This document shows positions 18,070 through 27,541 of a stretch of DNA of 39,033 nucleotides, piece by piece. The notes under the pieces are model-generated. The model was not told the origin of the DNA. It saw nothing but the letters and a program-made list of their open reading frames with translations, and did no database searches. The stretch is taken from the NCBI GenBank assembly GCA_015493995.1, contig WGCD01000102.1, forward strand, positions 1-39,033. Reading direction: 5' to 3'. The position numbers and the translations under genes are program-made. Source of the DNA: Desulfurellaceae bacterium (GTDB taxonomy: Bacteria; Campylobacterota_A; Desulfurellia; Desulfurellales; Hippeaceae). Position 1 is the first letter of the stretch; each line of letters opens with the position of its first letter.

Positions 18070-20505
18070 ATGAGTTTTAACTCAAAAGACCTATCAAGGC
18101 GTATGTTTATGAAAACGATGGCAGCAACCGGTGCAGCGGTCTATATAGCCCCGTCGGCTTTTGCAAAAAAGAGACTGCCGTCGGCACCTGTTCTGGATAC
18201 ATACACAAAATCCACGGCAACACACTGGGGTTCTGTAAACGCCATCGTTGAGGGCGGTGAATTTACAAGGGTATCTCCTTTTAAAGACGAGTATCCCATT
18301 CCTATGATTCAGGGATTGGCAGATAGGGTAAATGCCCAAAACAGAGTCAAATATCCAATGGTAAGAGAAGGATACCTGAAGTACGGCTACAAAAGCAACA
18401 AAGCAAGAAGGGGAAGAGACAGATTTGTCAGAGTCAGTTGGGAAAAAGCGTTTGACCTTGTTGCAAAAGAACTCAAAAGGGTAAAATCAAAATACGGTAA
18501 CTCAGCTATATTTGCAGGCAGTGTTGACTGGCACAGCGTTGGAAAACTCCATGCGGCACCAACGCTTTTAAGAAGAATGCTCAATCAGTTCGGCGGCTTC
18601 ACAGACGATACGGGCGATTTCAGCGTTCAGGCGGCAATGACCATACTGCCGCACGTAACAGGCAATATAGAGGTCTATGACAGACAAACAGCCTGGCCTA
18701 CAATCATCGAACATACCGATACGGTTGTGCTGTGGGCTGCTGATTTATTGAAAAACAACCAGATAGGATGGAATCCGCCTGACCATTACGCTTACAACGC
18801 CGTCAAACAACTTAAAGAAAAGGGTAAAAAGGTTATATCTATAGACCCGCGCTACACAGATACAACGGAATATCTGAATGCCGAGTGGGTTAAAATCAGA
18901 CCCAACACGGATGTTGCAATGATGCTTGCCATAGCATACACTCTCTACAAAGAAAACCTATATGATAAAGAATTTTTGGATAAATACACAGTAGGCTTTG
19001 ATAAATTTCTGCCGTATCTTTTGGGGAAAACGGACAACACTCCCAAAACCCCAGAATGGGCTGAAAAAATAACAGAAATAAAAGCCGACACAATCAAAGA
19101 AATTGCAAGAACTATGGCAAAGGGACGCACTATGATAATGAGCGGATGGGCAATTCAAAGGCAAGACCACGGTGAACAGGCTCCTTGGATGATAGTTACG
19201 CTTGCAGCAATGCTTGGTCAGGTAGGGCTTCCCGGTGGAGGATTCGGGTTTAGTTATCACTACGCATCAGGCGGTTCACCCGAAGCAGACGCTCCGTCTT
19301 TACCGGGCATCTCCTCAGGGGACAACCCTGTTAAAATAGAGATACCATTTGCTCACGCGGTAAGCGATTTATTGTTAAATCCCGGCAAGGTTATAGATTT
19401 TAACGGCGAAAAGATTAAATATCCGCTGATTAAGCTCGTCTGGTGGGCAGGCGGCAATCCCATGAGCCACCAAATGGATAGAAACAGACAGGTAAAAGCC
19501 TGGAGAAAACCGGATACGATAATAATTAACGAGATATACTGGACATCAACGGCTAAGTTTGCAGATATTGTACTGCCTGTTACAACCACATTTGAAAGAA
19601 ACGACATAGAGGTTTTGAGCGAATACACAAACAGATACATAGTTGCAATGAAAAAGACCGTCGAGCCGCTGTACGAAGCAAAAAGCGACTACGACATCTT
19701 TGCAGGCGTGGCAAAGAAACTCGGATTCGAGAAAAAATTCACCGAGGGCAAATCGGAGATGGATTGGATAAAGCAGTTCTACTCGGTTGCTCAAAAACAG
19801 GCAAAAATCAAGAAGCTCAATATGCCGTCTTTCGATGAATTCTGGGATAAAGGATTCGTTGAATTCCCAATAACAGAAAAGGCAAAGAAGTGGGTCAGAT
19901 ACGGAGATTTCAGAGCCAATCCTTTGAAGAATCCGCTTGGAACGCCTTCGGGTAAGATTGAGATATACTCAAAAACAATAGCAAAATACAAATACGACGA
20001 TTGTCCGCCACATCCGACATGGATGGAGCCTATCGAGTGGTTAGGCAGCAAGAAATCAAAGAGGTATCCGCTTCATATGGTCTCCTCGCATCCTAAATTC
20101 AGACTCCACTCACAATTGGACAATACGTGGCTTAGAAGCCTTTATGAAATCAACGACAGAGAGCCGATGTGGATAAACCCGAAAGATGCAAAACGATACG
20201 GCATAAAGGAAAACGACCTCGTAATGGTGCACAACAAAAGAGGTAAACTGCTTGCGTCAGCGGTTATTACCGACAGAATAAGAGAGGGTGTTATCCTTGT
20301 TCACGAGGGCGCATGGTATGATCCGGATAAACCGGGAGCCGTCGGAGCTATGTGCAAACACGGAAACCCGAATCTCGTTACACTGGATAAAGGAACATCC
20401 AAACTCGCTCAGGGAAATATTGCAAATACGGTTTTGGTAAAGGTAACAAAATACAGAAGAAAACCGCCCAAAGTAACCGTGTTTGATGTTCCGTTCGGAG
20501 GATAA
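18070..20505 (+). CDS. torA: TorA-family periplasmic molybdopterin reductase (likely TMAO/S- or N-oxide reductase)
   Basis: Tat signal SRRMFMKTMAATGAAVYIAPSAFA; extended similarity to TorA throughout (ILPHVTGNIEVYDRQTAWPTIIEHTDTVVLW, GWAIQRQDHGEQAPWM, IGTSKLAQ-like end). SD GGAGGTGAG. Confidence 0.92.
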   Translation: MSFNSKDLSRRMFMKTMAATGAAVYIAPSAFAKKRLPSAPVLDTYTKSTATHWGSVNAIVEGGEFTRVSPFKDEYPIPMIQGLADRVNAQNRVKYPMVREGYLKYGYKSNKARRGRDRFVRVSWEKAFDLVAKELKRVKSKYGNSAIFAGSVDWHSVGKLHAAPTLLRRMLNQFGGFTDDTGDFSVQAAMTILPHVTGNIEVYDRQTAWPTIIEHTDTVVLWAADLLKNNQIGWNPPDHYAYNAVKQLKEKGKKVISIDPRYTDTTEYLNAEWVKIRPNTDVAMMLAIAYTLYKENLYDKEFLDKYTVGFDKFLPYLLGKTDNTPKTPEWAEKITEIKADTIKEIARTMAKGRTMIMSGWAIQRQDHGEQAPWMIVTLAAMLGQVGLPGGGFGFSYHYASGGSPEADAPSLPGISSGDNPVKIEIPFAHAVSDLLLNPGKVIDFNGEKIKYPLIKLVWWAGGNPMSHQMDRNRQVKAWRKPDTIIINEIYWTSTAKFADIVLPVTTTFERNDIEVLSEYTNRYIVAMKKTVEPLYEAKSDYDIFAGVAKKLGFEKKFTEGKSEMDWIKQFYSVAQKQAKIKKLNMPSFDEFWDKGFVEFPITEKAKKWVRYGDFRANPLKNPLGTPSGKIEIYSKTIAKYKYDDCPPHPTWMEPIEWLGSKKSKRYPLHMVSSHPKFRLHSQLDNTWLRSLYEINDREPMWINPKDAKRYGIKENDLVMVHNKRGKLLASAVITDRIREGVILVHEGAWYDPDKPGAVGAMCKHGNPNLVTLDKGTSKLAQGNIANTVLVKVTKYRRKPPKVTVFDVPFGG

Positions 20506-20508
20506 TCT

Positions 20509-21144
20509 ATGAAATTCAACCGGTTAACACAAATACTTCTAATAGCAGTGCTACTTACACTTTCTTCTTTTTCACAACAGTCATTTGCAAAACAAGAGGA
20601 TGCATTATTCGCATCCTCTTCCTGCAATATATACCTTGACAATACACACTCAAAAGCCATAGGCTTGCTTGAAATAGGAGCAAAGGTCTATGTTATCAAC
20701 AAAAAAGGCGAATGGTATAACGTAAAAATAAAAGGGTGGAGGCAAAACGGATTGGACAGCATCATTTACGCATTTATGGGTAAAAGAATTTTAAAAGCCG
20801 AACTTACACCAAACGGTGAGAAGTTTATAAAGATTACCAAAACAGTTAAAGATGAAAATACAGACCTTATATGGCAAGAGGTGGAACTTGATAATGTTTG
20901 GGTTAAATCCGAGTTCCTCGCAAAAAGTATGAACGATGTTTGGCAGAAAGCCTCAAAATTATTTCATGCAAGGTGTTCTATGTGCCACGCCCTTCCCAAA
21001 ACAACAACATTTACGGCAAATCAGTGGCCTGCAACACTGAGGGTTATGACAAAAAGAGCAGCCCTCGACAAAAGTCAAACCGATATCGTTTCTAAGTTTC
21101 TGCAGTATCACGCAAAGGATACAATAAAACTCAAAGAAGAATAA
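20509..21144 (+). CDS. Periplasmic monoheme cytochrome c, TorC C-terminal-domain-like
   Basis: Signal peptide; single heme motif CSMCH (20974-20988); FTANQWPATLRVM…LQYHAKDT resembles the C-terminal domain of TorC/TorY. Confidence 0.85.
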   Translation: MKFNRLTQILLIAVLLTLSSFSQQSFAKQEDALFASSSCNIYLDNTHSKAIGLLEIGAKVYVINKKGEWYNVKIKGWRQNGLDSIIYAFMGKRILKAELTPNGEKFIKITKTVKDENTDLIWQEVELDNVWVKSEFLAKSMNDVWQKASKLFHARCSMCHALPKTTTFTANQWPATLRVMTKRAALDKSQTDIVSKFLQYHAKDTIKLKEE

Positions 21145-21145
21145 G

Positions 21146-21844
21146 CTAAAGCGTTTTAAGGTAGTCTGCAGCTCTATGAGCGCTGGCGAGTTGTGCCTTC
21201 TTTAGGGCGGTGTAGTCGTTTACATCCCTTAAAGAGGCATCCGCTCCCTTTTTAATCAAATACTCAACTATATCGAGATTATCCCTGAAAGCAGCTTTTA
21301 TAAGTGCAGTTTCTCCTACGGTATCCTGAGCGTCTATGTCTGCACCCTTTTCAATGAGATACTTGACTATATCTATAAAACCATCCCCCATTATTCCTTC
21401 TGAAGCTGCCATTAGAGGTGTATTGTTATATCTGTTCAATGCATTTATTTTTGCACCATTTTCAACAAGATACTTTACAATATCCAGTCTGCCTCTTCGA
21501 GAGGCTTCCATTAAGGGTGTGTTGAGCCATTTATCGGTAGAGTTCACATAAGCGCCGTGTTCAATAAGTAATTTTATTATTTCAAGGTCTGCATCCGCTA
21601 CGATAGCCTCCATTAAAACACTGTTACCCCACATATTTTTAGCATTGACCTTTGCTTTTTTCTCCAAAAGGTATTTCACAACATCAACACAGTTACCCGC
21701 AACGGCTTTCATTAAAGGAGTTTCGCCGAGTTTGTTTTTATAATTCACTTTGGCACCGTTTTTAACGGCTTTTTTAACCCCCTCCAAATCACACTCCTCT
21801 GAGCAGTGAATAAGATATCCGTTTTCTGTCATCTTTTTACTCAT
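21146..21844 (-). CDS. Ankyrin-repeat protein
   Basis: About six ankyrin repeats (GETPLMKAVAGNCVDVVKYLLEKKAKVNAKN etc.). Start moved to MSKKM after an AAGGGGGG SD. Confidence 0.9.
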   Translation of the reverse strand: MSKKMTENGYLIHCSEECDLEGVKKAVKNGAKVNYKNKLGETPLMKAVAGNCVDVVKYLLEKKAKVNAKNMWGNSVLMEAIVADADLEIIKLLIEHGAYVNSTDKWLNTPLMEASRRGRLDIVKYLVENGAKINALNRYNNTPLMAASEGIMGDGFIDIVKYLIEKGADIDAQDTVGETALIKAAFRDNLDIVEYLIKKGADASLRDVNDYTALKKAQLASAHRAADYLKTL

Positions 21845-22039
21845 TAAACCCCCCTTAAAAAATAGTTGCATTTTTATGTTATAATTTTAAGCTGTATTAT
21901 TCAAGAAAAACATAGTATAAAACAAGCTGCATCAAAGGAGAATAATTTGCGCAAAAAACCTGTTACAACGGCGATTTATTAAATATTGAAAGACGCAGTT
22001 GAGTTTGACTTTACAACCCGATTATGGTAATTAGTAGCT

Positions 22040-24133
22040 ATGAATTTTCTTTCCGACGACTTTAAAGAAATACTTCTCATTGCAGACAATATAATAAACA
22101 GCCGATACAAAAAGGACGGGTGGCTGTCAATTTTAAATTCTCTATCAACAATATTCAAAGCGGACGGAGCGTTTATAGGACTGTGGGAAGAAGGGTTTAT
22201 AAACCTGAAGTATTCCTCTTCGATAATAGACCGCCTTCAATCAGAAGGAATCAAAAATATCAACTTAAAAGACAGAAAAGAGTTTGAAAATCCACTTATC
22301 AATCAGGGATATATAAAAATAGACGACTATGAAAGCTGTGAATACGCACTCAAAGAGTGGAAACGGATAGGCTTGAAATCTCTGCTTGCCGCTACAATAA
22401 AAACAGACAAAAGGATTTACGGCTCCTTACATATAGTAAAGTTCAACAAAAAGATAGAGTTTGATGAAAAACAAATAGAAGCATTAAAACTGATAGCAAA
22501 CACGATAGCATCTCAACTCGAAAAGGAAAGCCTAAACAAAAAACTCGAAGACGAACAAAATCTTAACACCCAATATGTAAAACTCATAAACGAAATAGCT
22601 TCTGATATAGAATCAAGCGGACAGATAGATATGTGGATTTCCAACACACTCAACAAAATAAAAGCAATAACAAATGCCAATACTGTCAGTTTCGTAATGC
22701 CTTCTGAAAACATATTTGCAAAGTTAAACACGGTATTTTCAAAAATGAGTTATGAGGAGCGCAGTACCAACCCGCTGTACGATTTATGGGAAAACAATAT
22801 TATCAACACCGTTGAGTTTACAAAAGAGAGGGATTTAAATAAATGCAACCGTCCGTCTATAAAAAAAGCCCTTGCAATACCCATTACGTCCAACTATCGC
22901 ACAATAGCAGTTTTATGTTTGGGGTTTCATAACCTCGAGAGCCAATTAAGCAATCAAACCATACTCTTTACCAAAACGGTTTTCAGATACTTTGCTTCTA
23001 TGATATACACATACAAAAATTTATCGAGAATTTCCTCAAGGCTGTCTGAGACTGAAACAGGGCTAATCAAAGCATTTGTCTCCTCTATGGAGGCTAAGGA
23101 TGTTTACACAAAGGGACACTCAGAGCATGTAGCAGCTTATGCCAAAAATATAGGTGCAGCATTGGGACTTAACGAAGAGGAACTTGATGCCATATACAAT
23201 GCGGGTCTTCTTCACGATATAGGGAAAATAGGAATACCCGACAATATACTGCTTAAACCCGGCAGGTTAATGCCGCACGAATACGAGATAATCAAACTGC
23301 ACCCTATTTTTTCATATGAAATAATAAAAAACATACCTAAATTTAAGAAGATAGCACAGTGCATAAAACATCACCACGAGCGATGTGACGGCAGCGGTTA
23401 TCCGGACGGGTTAAAAAAGGATAAAATAGAGATCGGAGCACGAATACTTGCCATTGCCGATATATTCGACGCTTTGACAACAAAAAGACCCTACAGAGAT
23501 AAGATGCCGCCGGATAAGGCGATTGAAATTTTGAAAAAAGAGAGTGTTGACTTAAACATTCTTTCAAAATCCGAGAAAGTCTTGAAAGAGTCGTATATAA
23601 CCCAAAGCGCCATAACGTCTGTTTTTGTACCCTCAAAGCTCGACAAAATTAGAAATGATATGATTCAAAGGGATTATATGACAGGGCTTTATCGAAGGGA
23701 TACTTTATCGGCAACAATAGAAAAATATATAAACAGCAAAGAGAGATTTACGCTCTTTATGATAGATATAAAAAACATTTCCTATATCAATTACAAATAC
23801 GGTGTTGACATAGGAGATAAGATAATTGTTTTTGTTGCTCAGGAACTGCTGAAATTATCAAACATAGATGCGGTATCAAGAACCGGTGCGGATGTTTTTA
23901 TGTTTATATATAAAGGCACAAGCGCAGAAACGTTTAAACAGATAATATCGGCAGAGCTTAAAAAAGGTATTGTTAAAAGAGTTAAACAAAAAAGTTGCGT
24001 TATAGACAGAAACGAGGCAGACAGTATAATAGGCTGCTACATAACCTATACGCAATACCCAAAAGAGGCAAAAAACGCAGAAGAACTTATATATAAATGC
24101 CTGATTAAAAAGAAAGAGCTCTACAAACAATGA
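22040..24133 (+). CDS. GAF-GAF-like sensor, HD-GYP phosphodiesterase, C-terminal degenerate GGDEF
   Basis: HDIGKIGIPD, HHHERCDGSGYPDGL, DIFDALTTKRPYR intact; C-terminal DYMTGLYRRDTL…RTGADVFMF with GGDEF degraded to GADVF. Confidence 0.9.
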   Translation: MNFLSDDFKEILLIADNIINSRYKKDGWLSILNSLSTIFKADGAFIGLWEEGFINLKYSSSIIDRLQSEGIKNINLKDRKEFENPLINQGYIKIDDYESCEYALKEWKRIGLKSLLAATIKTDKRIYGSLHIVKFNKKIEFDEKQIEALKLIANTIASQLEKESLNKKLEDEQNLNTQYVKLINEIASDIESSGQIDMWISNTLNKIKAITNANTVSFVMPSENIFAKLNTVFSKMSYEERSTNPLYDLWENNIINTVEFTKERDLNKCNRPSIKKALAIPITSNYRTIAVLCLGFHNLESQLSNQTILFTKTVFRYFASMIYTYKNLSRISSRLSETETGLIKAFVSSMEAKDVYTKGHSEHVAAYAKNIGAALGLNEEELDAIYNAGLLHDIGKIGIPDNILLKPGRLMPHEYEIIKLHPIFSYEIIKNIPKFKKIAQCIKHHHERCDGSGYPDGLKKDKIEIGARILAIADIFDALTTKRPYRDKMPPDKAIEILKKESVDLNILSKSEKVLKESYITQSAITSVFVPSKLDKIRNDMIQRDYMTGLYRRDTLSATIEKYINSKERFTLFMIDIKNISYINYKYGVDIGDKIIVFVAQELLKLSNIDAVSRTGADVFMFIYKGTSAETFKQIISAELKKGIVKRVKQKSCVIDRNEADSIIGCYITYTQYPKEAKNAEELIYKCLIKKKELYKQ

Positions 24134-25098
24134 AAATTTTTTTACTGAAAAAATTGTTGGAACTTGTTCCCACTTTTTTCGGGATTACGGTCATCATATT
24201 TGTCATTATACACCTTGCTCCGGGAAACCCCATCAACTCTATGGGAACTTTTAATCCCAATATATCCGCAGAATCACTTGAGCATATGAAGAAATTCTAC
24301 CATCTCGACCAACCATTATACGTTCAGTATGCGGATTGGATTAAATCAGTCATACATCTGAATTTCGGCGTAAGTCTGGTTGACGGTGTGAGTGTTATCA
24401 AAAAAATTGCCTCAAGACTGCCTGTAACGGTTGGTATAAACATTGCAGTTTTGGTCATATCGCTTGCCATATCCATACCCATTGGTGTTATAAGTGCCAT
24501 TAAAAAAGATTCCTTTATCGATAAGTTTTTCACGCTTTTTGTATTCAGCGGATATGCAATGCCTTCGTTTTGGCTTGCCCTGCTTTTAATGATACTCTTC
24601 AGCGTTAAGTGGCATATTCTTCCCCTTTCCGGCTTGCACTCCATCAATGTTCATCCCGGCACTTTTTATTACTACTGGGATATGGTAAAACACCTTACTC
24701 TTCCTATTGCCATAGGGGTTTATGGCTCATTGGCAGGGTTTACCCGCTACATTAGAAAAGGCGTCATAGAGGTTTTTGATAAGGATTTTATAAGAATGCT
24801 CTATCTGCACAAAGCAAGCAAAAAAACCATCTACATTCATACGCTAAAAAACGCAATGCTACCGCTCGTAACAATACTCGGTCTATCCATACCGGGACTT
24901 ATAGGAGGAAGTGTCATTATGGAATCTATTTTTGCAATACCGGGGATGGGACAACTGTTCTATCTTTCGGCAATGGCAAGGGACTACCCTACGATTATGG
25001 GTATTTTAACAATCAGTACGGTTTTAACGCTCACAGGTAATTTAATAGCGGACATAACCTATGCTTTGGTTGACCCGCGGATAAGGTACTCAAAATGA
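24130..25098 (+). CDS. DppB/OppB-type ABC permease
   Basis: LVPTFFGITVIIFVIIHLAPGNP, FSGYAMPSFWLALLLMILFSV, GLIGGSVIMESIFAIPGMGQL. 4-nt overlap with both neighbours. Confidence 0.9.
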   Translation: MKIFLLKKLLELVPTFFGITVIIFVIIHLAPGNPINSMGTFNPNISAESLEHMKKFYHLDQPLYVQYADWIKSVIHLNFGVSLVDGVSVIKKIASRLPVTVGINIAVLVISLAISIPIGVISAIKKDSFIDKFFTLFVFSGYAMPSFWLALLLMILFSVKWHILPLSGLHSINVHPGTFYYYWDMVKHLTLPIAIGVYGSLAGFTRYIRKGVIEVFDKDFIRMLYLHKASKKTIYIHTLKNAMLPLVTILGLSIPGLIGGSVIMESIFAIPGMGQLFYLSAMARDYPTIMGILTISTVLTLTGNLIADITYALVDPRIRYSK

Positions 25099-25562
25099 TT
25101 ACAATAGAATTTAACGATGAGAAAATCGAGCTTAAATACCTTCTGCTTGACTATACCGGAACACTGTCCGAAAACGGAAAAATAATAGAGGGTGTTAAGC
25201 AAAGACTTGAGGCATTATCGGATAAGTTTGAAAGGATAGAGGTTTTAACAGCCGATACGTTCGGTTCAGCTAAAAAAGAGCTTAAAGGCTTGAATCTTAA
25301 CATCAATATACTACAAGGAGAAGCCGGAATCCAAAAGCTGCAAAAATTGAACGAGCTTGGAGCCGAGCATTGCGTAGCAATAGGAAACGGAAATAACGAT
25401 GTATTGATGTTAAAAAAAGCAAGGCTTTCGATAGCTGTCATAAATAAAGACGGCTGCTTTGCAAAACTTATAAATGAAGCCGATATTGTGGCTTGTTCAA
25501 CAAACGATGTGCTTGACGGTTTAATAGATACGCGTAAAATAGTGTCGCTTTTAAGAAAATAG
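25095..25562 (+). CDS. Soluble P-type-ATPase-like HAD hydrolase
   Basis: Motif I DYTGTLS (like DKTGTLT of P-type ATPases) and AIGNGNNDVLMLKKARLSIAV (like GDGxNDxxAL). Confidence 0.85.
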   Translation: MITIEFNDEKIELKYLLLDYTGTLSENGKIIEGVKQRLEALSDKFERIEVLTADTFGSAKKELKGLNLNINILQGEAGIQKLQKLNELGAEHCVAIGNGNNDVLMLKKARLSIAVINKDGCFAKLINEADIVACSTNDVLDGLIDTRKIVSLLRK

Positions 25563-25580
25563 GGTCTTGATGGTGTTTGT

Positions 25581-26666
25581 ATGAGTTTACCGAAAGAGAT
25601 AGGAGAGTTTTTAAACTATACCGTTGCAAATATCAGTATGGGAAGATTGCTTGTAGCGCTGCTTATCGTCTTTTTGTTTTTATTGCTAAAGCAGCTGTTT
25701 GGACGGATAGTTATAAAATCATTAAAACTGATGGCAAAAAAGACAAAGACGATGTTTGACGATGAGTTAATCGAAACACTTGAGCCGCCTATTAAATTCT
25801 TTATAGGAATTTTGGGGCTCTATTTTGCTTTCATCTATCTCAATCTCGGTTCAAGCTACAACCTTATAGCTTCAAAAATTCTGTTCTCCTTTATTATCTT
25901 CGCATCAAGCTGGGCGCTCTACAGAGCTGATAACATCCTATCCAAAACACTCGAAACCATATTTAAAAAGCAAGACTACGAAGTGGCATTAGGGTTCATA
26001 CCCTTCTTTAGTAAATTTATAAAGTTCTCAATTATAGTCTTTGCAGTTGTTTTAATAATTCAGACCTGGGGATACAATATAGGAGCGATAATTACGGGAT
26101 TGGGCATCGGAGGTTTAGCCGTTGCTTTGGCTGCAAGGGATACGCTTGCAAATCTATTCGGCAGCATAATGATACTTTTTGACAGACCGTTTACCATAGG
26201 CGACTGGATTAAGACCAGCGACACCGAGGGTGTTGTTGAAGACATCGGATTCAGAAGCACAAAAATAAGGACTTTTGAGAACTCGCTTGTCTCCGTTCCA
26301 AACTCAAAAATAGCAAACGAAGCGGTAGAAAATTTCTCTTTGCGCAAAAGGAGGAGAATTAAATTTACGATAGGTGTGACATACTCAACTCCCAAAGAAA
26401 AACTGGAGCTTGCCGTAAATAAAATACGAAAAATGCTCGCAAATCATAAAAGAATATATGAAAAGCCCCGACTTGTTTACTTTACTGAATTTGCCGACAG
26501 CTCTATGAATATTTTCATATATTGTTTTACCGACACGGCTGTATGGACTGAGTACCTTGAGATAAAGCAGGATGTCAATTTAAAAATCATATCTATAATG
26601 GAAGAGCTCGGCATAGATTTTGCCTTCCCGTCTTTATCCGTATATATGGAAAAAAATGACACTTAA
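25581..26666 (+). CDS. MscS-family mechanosensitive channel
   Basis: GLGIGGLAVALAARDTLANLFGSIMILFDRPFTIGDWI, VEDIGFRSTKIRTFENSLVSVPNS. Confidence 0.92.
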   Translation: MSLPKEIGEFLNYTVANISMGRLLVALLIVFLFLLLKQLFGRIVIKSLKLMAKKTKTMFDDELIETLEPPIKFFIGILGLYFAFIYLNLGSSYNLIASKILFSFIIFASSWALYRADNILSKTLETIFKKQDYEVALGFIPFFSKFIKFSIIVFAVVLIIQTWGYNIGAIITGLGIGGLAVALAARDTLANLFGSIMILFDRPFTIGDWIKTSDTEGVVEDIGFRSTKIRTFENSLVSVPNSKIANEAVENFSLRKRRRIKFTIGVTYSTPKEKLELAVNKIRKMLANHKRIYEKPRLVYFTEFADSSMNIFIYCFTDTAVWTEYLEIKQDVNLKIISIMEELGIDFAFPSLSVYMEKNDT

Positions 26667-27099
26667 CCAAAGCAAACAGTTATTGGTAAGCGGATTAAAA
26701 AACGGTTTTTCGGTCTCATTTAAATTGATAAAAACAATTGTTCCTTTCTATATAGCCGTTGATTTAATAAACAATACACCGTTTACCTCATATATAGGAA
26801 AAACACTCTCACCCGTTATGAGTATATTCGGTTTAAGCGGCAAGATGGCGATTGCTTTGATTAGCGGCTATACGGTTAACCTTTACGCCGCCATTGCCGC
26901 ACTAATTCCACTTTCTCCAAACTGGAAAGAGGTTACAATCATCGGGCTTATGACAGGCATATCACATAACCTCATAGTCGAAGGGGCTGTACTGCATAAA
27001 ACCGGTGCAAATGCCTTTTTGTTAATATCATTGAGAATAATAGTCTCCTTGATTGCCGGAATATCGCTCAATATGTTGTTTAAGGCGGTTTATGGATAG
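26656..27099 (+). CDS. Nucleoside-recognition (Gate) domain membrane protein A
   Basis: Hydrophobic ~147 aa, start MTLNQSK overlapping the mscS end; paired with a second similar ORF. Confidence 0.7.
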   Translation: MTLNQSKQLLVSGLKNGFSVSFKLIKTIVPFYIAVDLINNTPFTSYIGKTLSPVMSIFGLSGKMAIALISGYTVNLYAAIAALIPLSPNWKEVTIIGLMTGISHNLIVEGAVLHKTGANAFLLISLRIIVSLIAGISLNMLFKAVYG

Positions 27100-27541
27100 T
27101 TCAATGGTTATTCACGCACTAATCGGTAGTCTAAAGCTTTCGTTAAAACTCATACTCATTATCGTTCCGCTTATGGTAGCCTACGAATTCCTCGAAAACA
27201 GCAAACTGTTCAAAAAAATACTCGAATTTTTATATATATTCATAAAGCCTCTCGGTTTTTCAAAACAAGCAAGCGTATCAATGCTTACCGGCATATTCTT
27301 GGGCATAACCTACGGCTCTGGAATACTTATAGCACAATCGGAAAAAAAGAAACTCGAAAACATCGATATAATTTTAACAGCCGTATTTTTATCTATGTGT
27401 CACGCAGTTATAGAAGACACGCTTGTTTTTGTGGCAATAGGCGGAAACGGCTTTTATATGCTTGGAACACGCATAGTTATAGCCTTTATCGTTACCTACC
27501 TGTTTTACAGTTATCTCAAGAAAAAATTATATAAAACCTAA
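27092..27541 (+). CDS. Nucleoside-recognition (Gate) domain membrane protein B
   Basis: Hydrophobic ~149 aa starting MDSSMVIHAL; TYGSGILIAQSEKKKLENIDIILTAVFLSMCHAVIEDTLVF. Confidence 0.7.
   Translation: MDSSMVIHALIGSLKLSLKLILIIVPLMVAYEFLENSKLFKKILEFLYIFIKPLGFSKQASVSMLTGIFLGITYGSGILIAQSEKKKLENIDIILTAVFLSMCHAVIEDTLVFVAIGGNGFYMLGTRIVIAFIVTYLFYSYLKKKLYKT

Noticed and set aside
21947-21982. 11-aa TTG-started ORF (LRKKPVTTAIY) with an excellent AAAGGAG SD ahead of the HD-GYP gene
   Set aside because: Very short with TTG start and no comparison available; SD-like purine runs are common. Noted as a possible leader peptide only.
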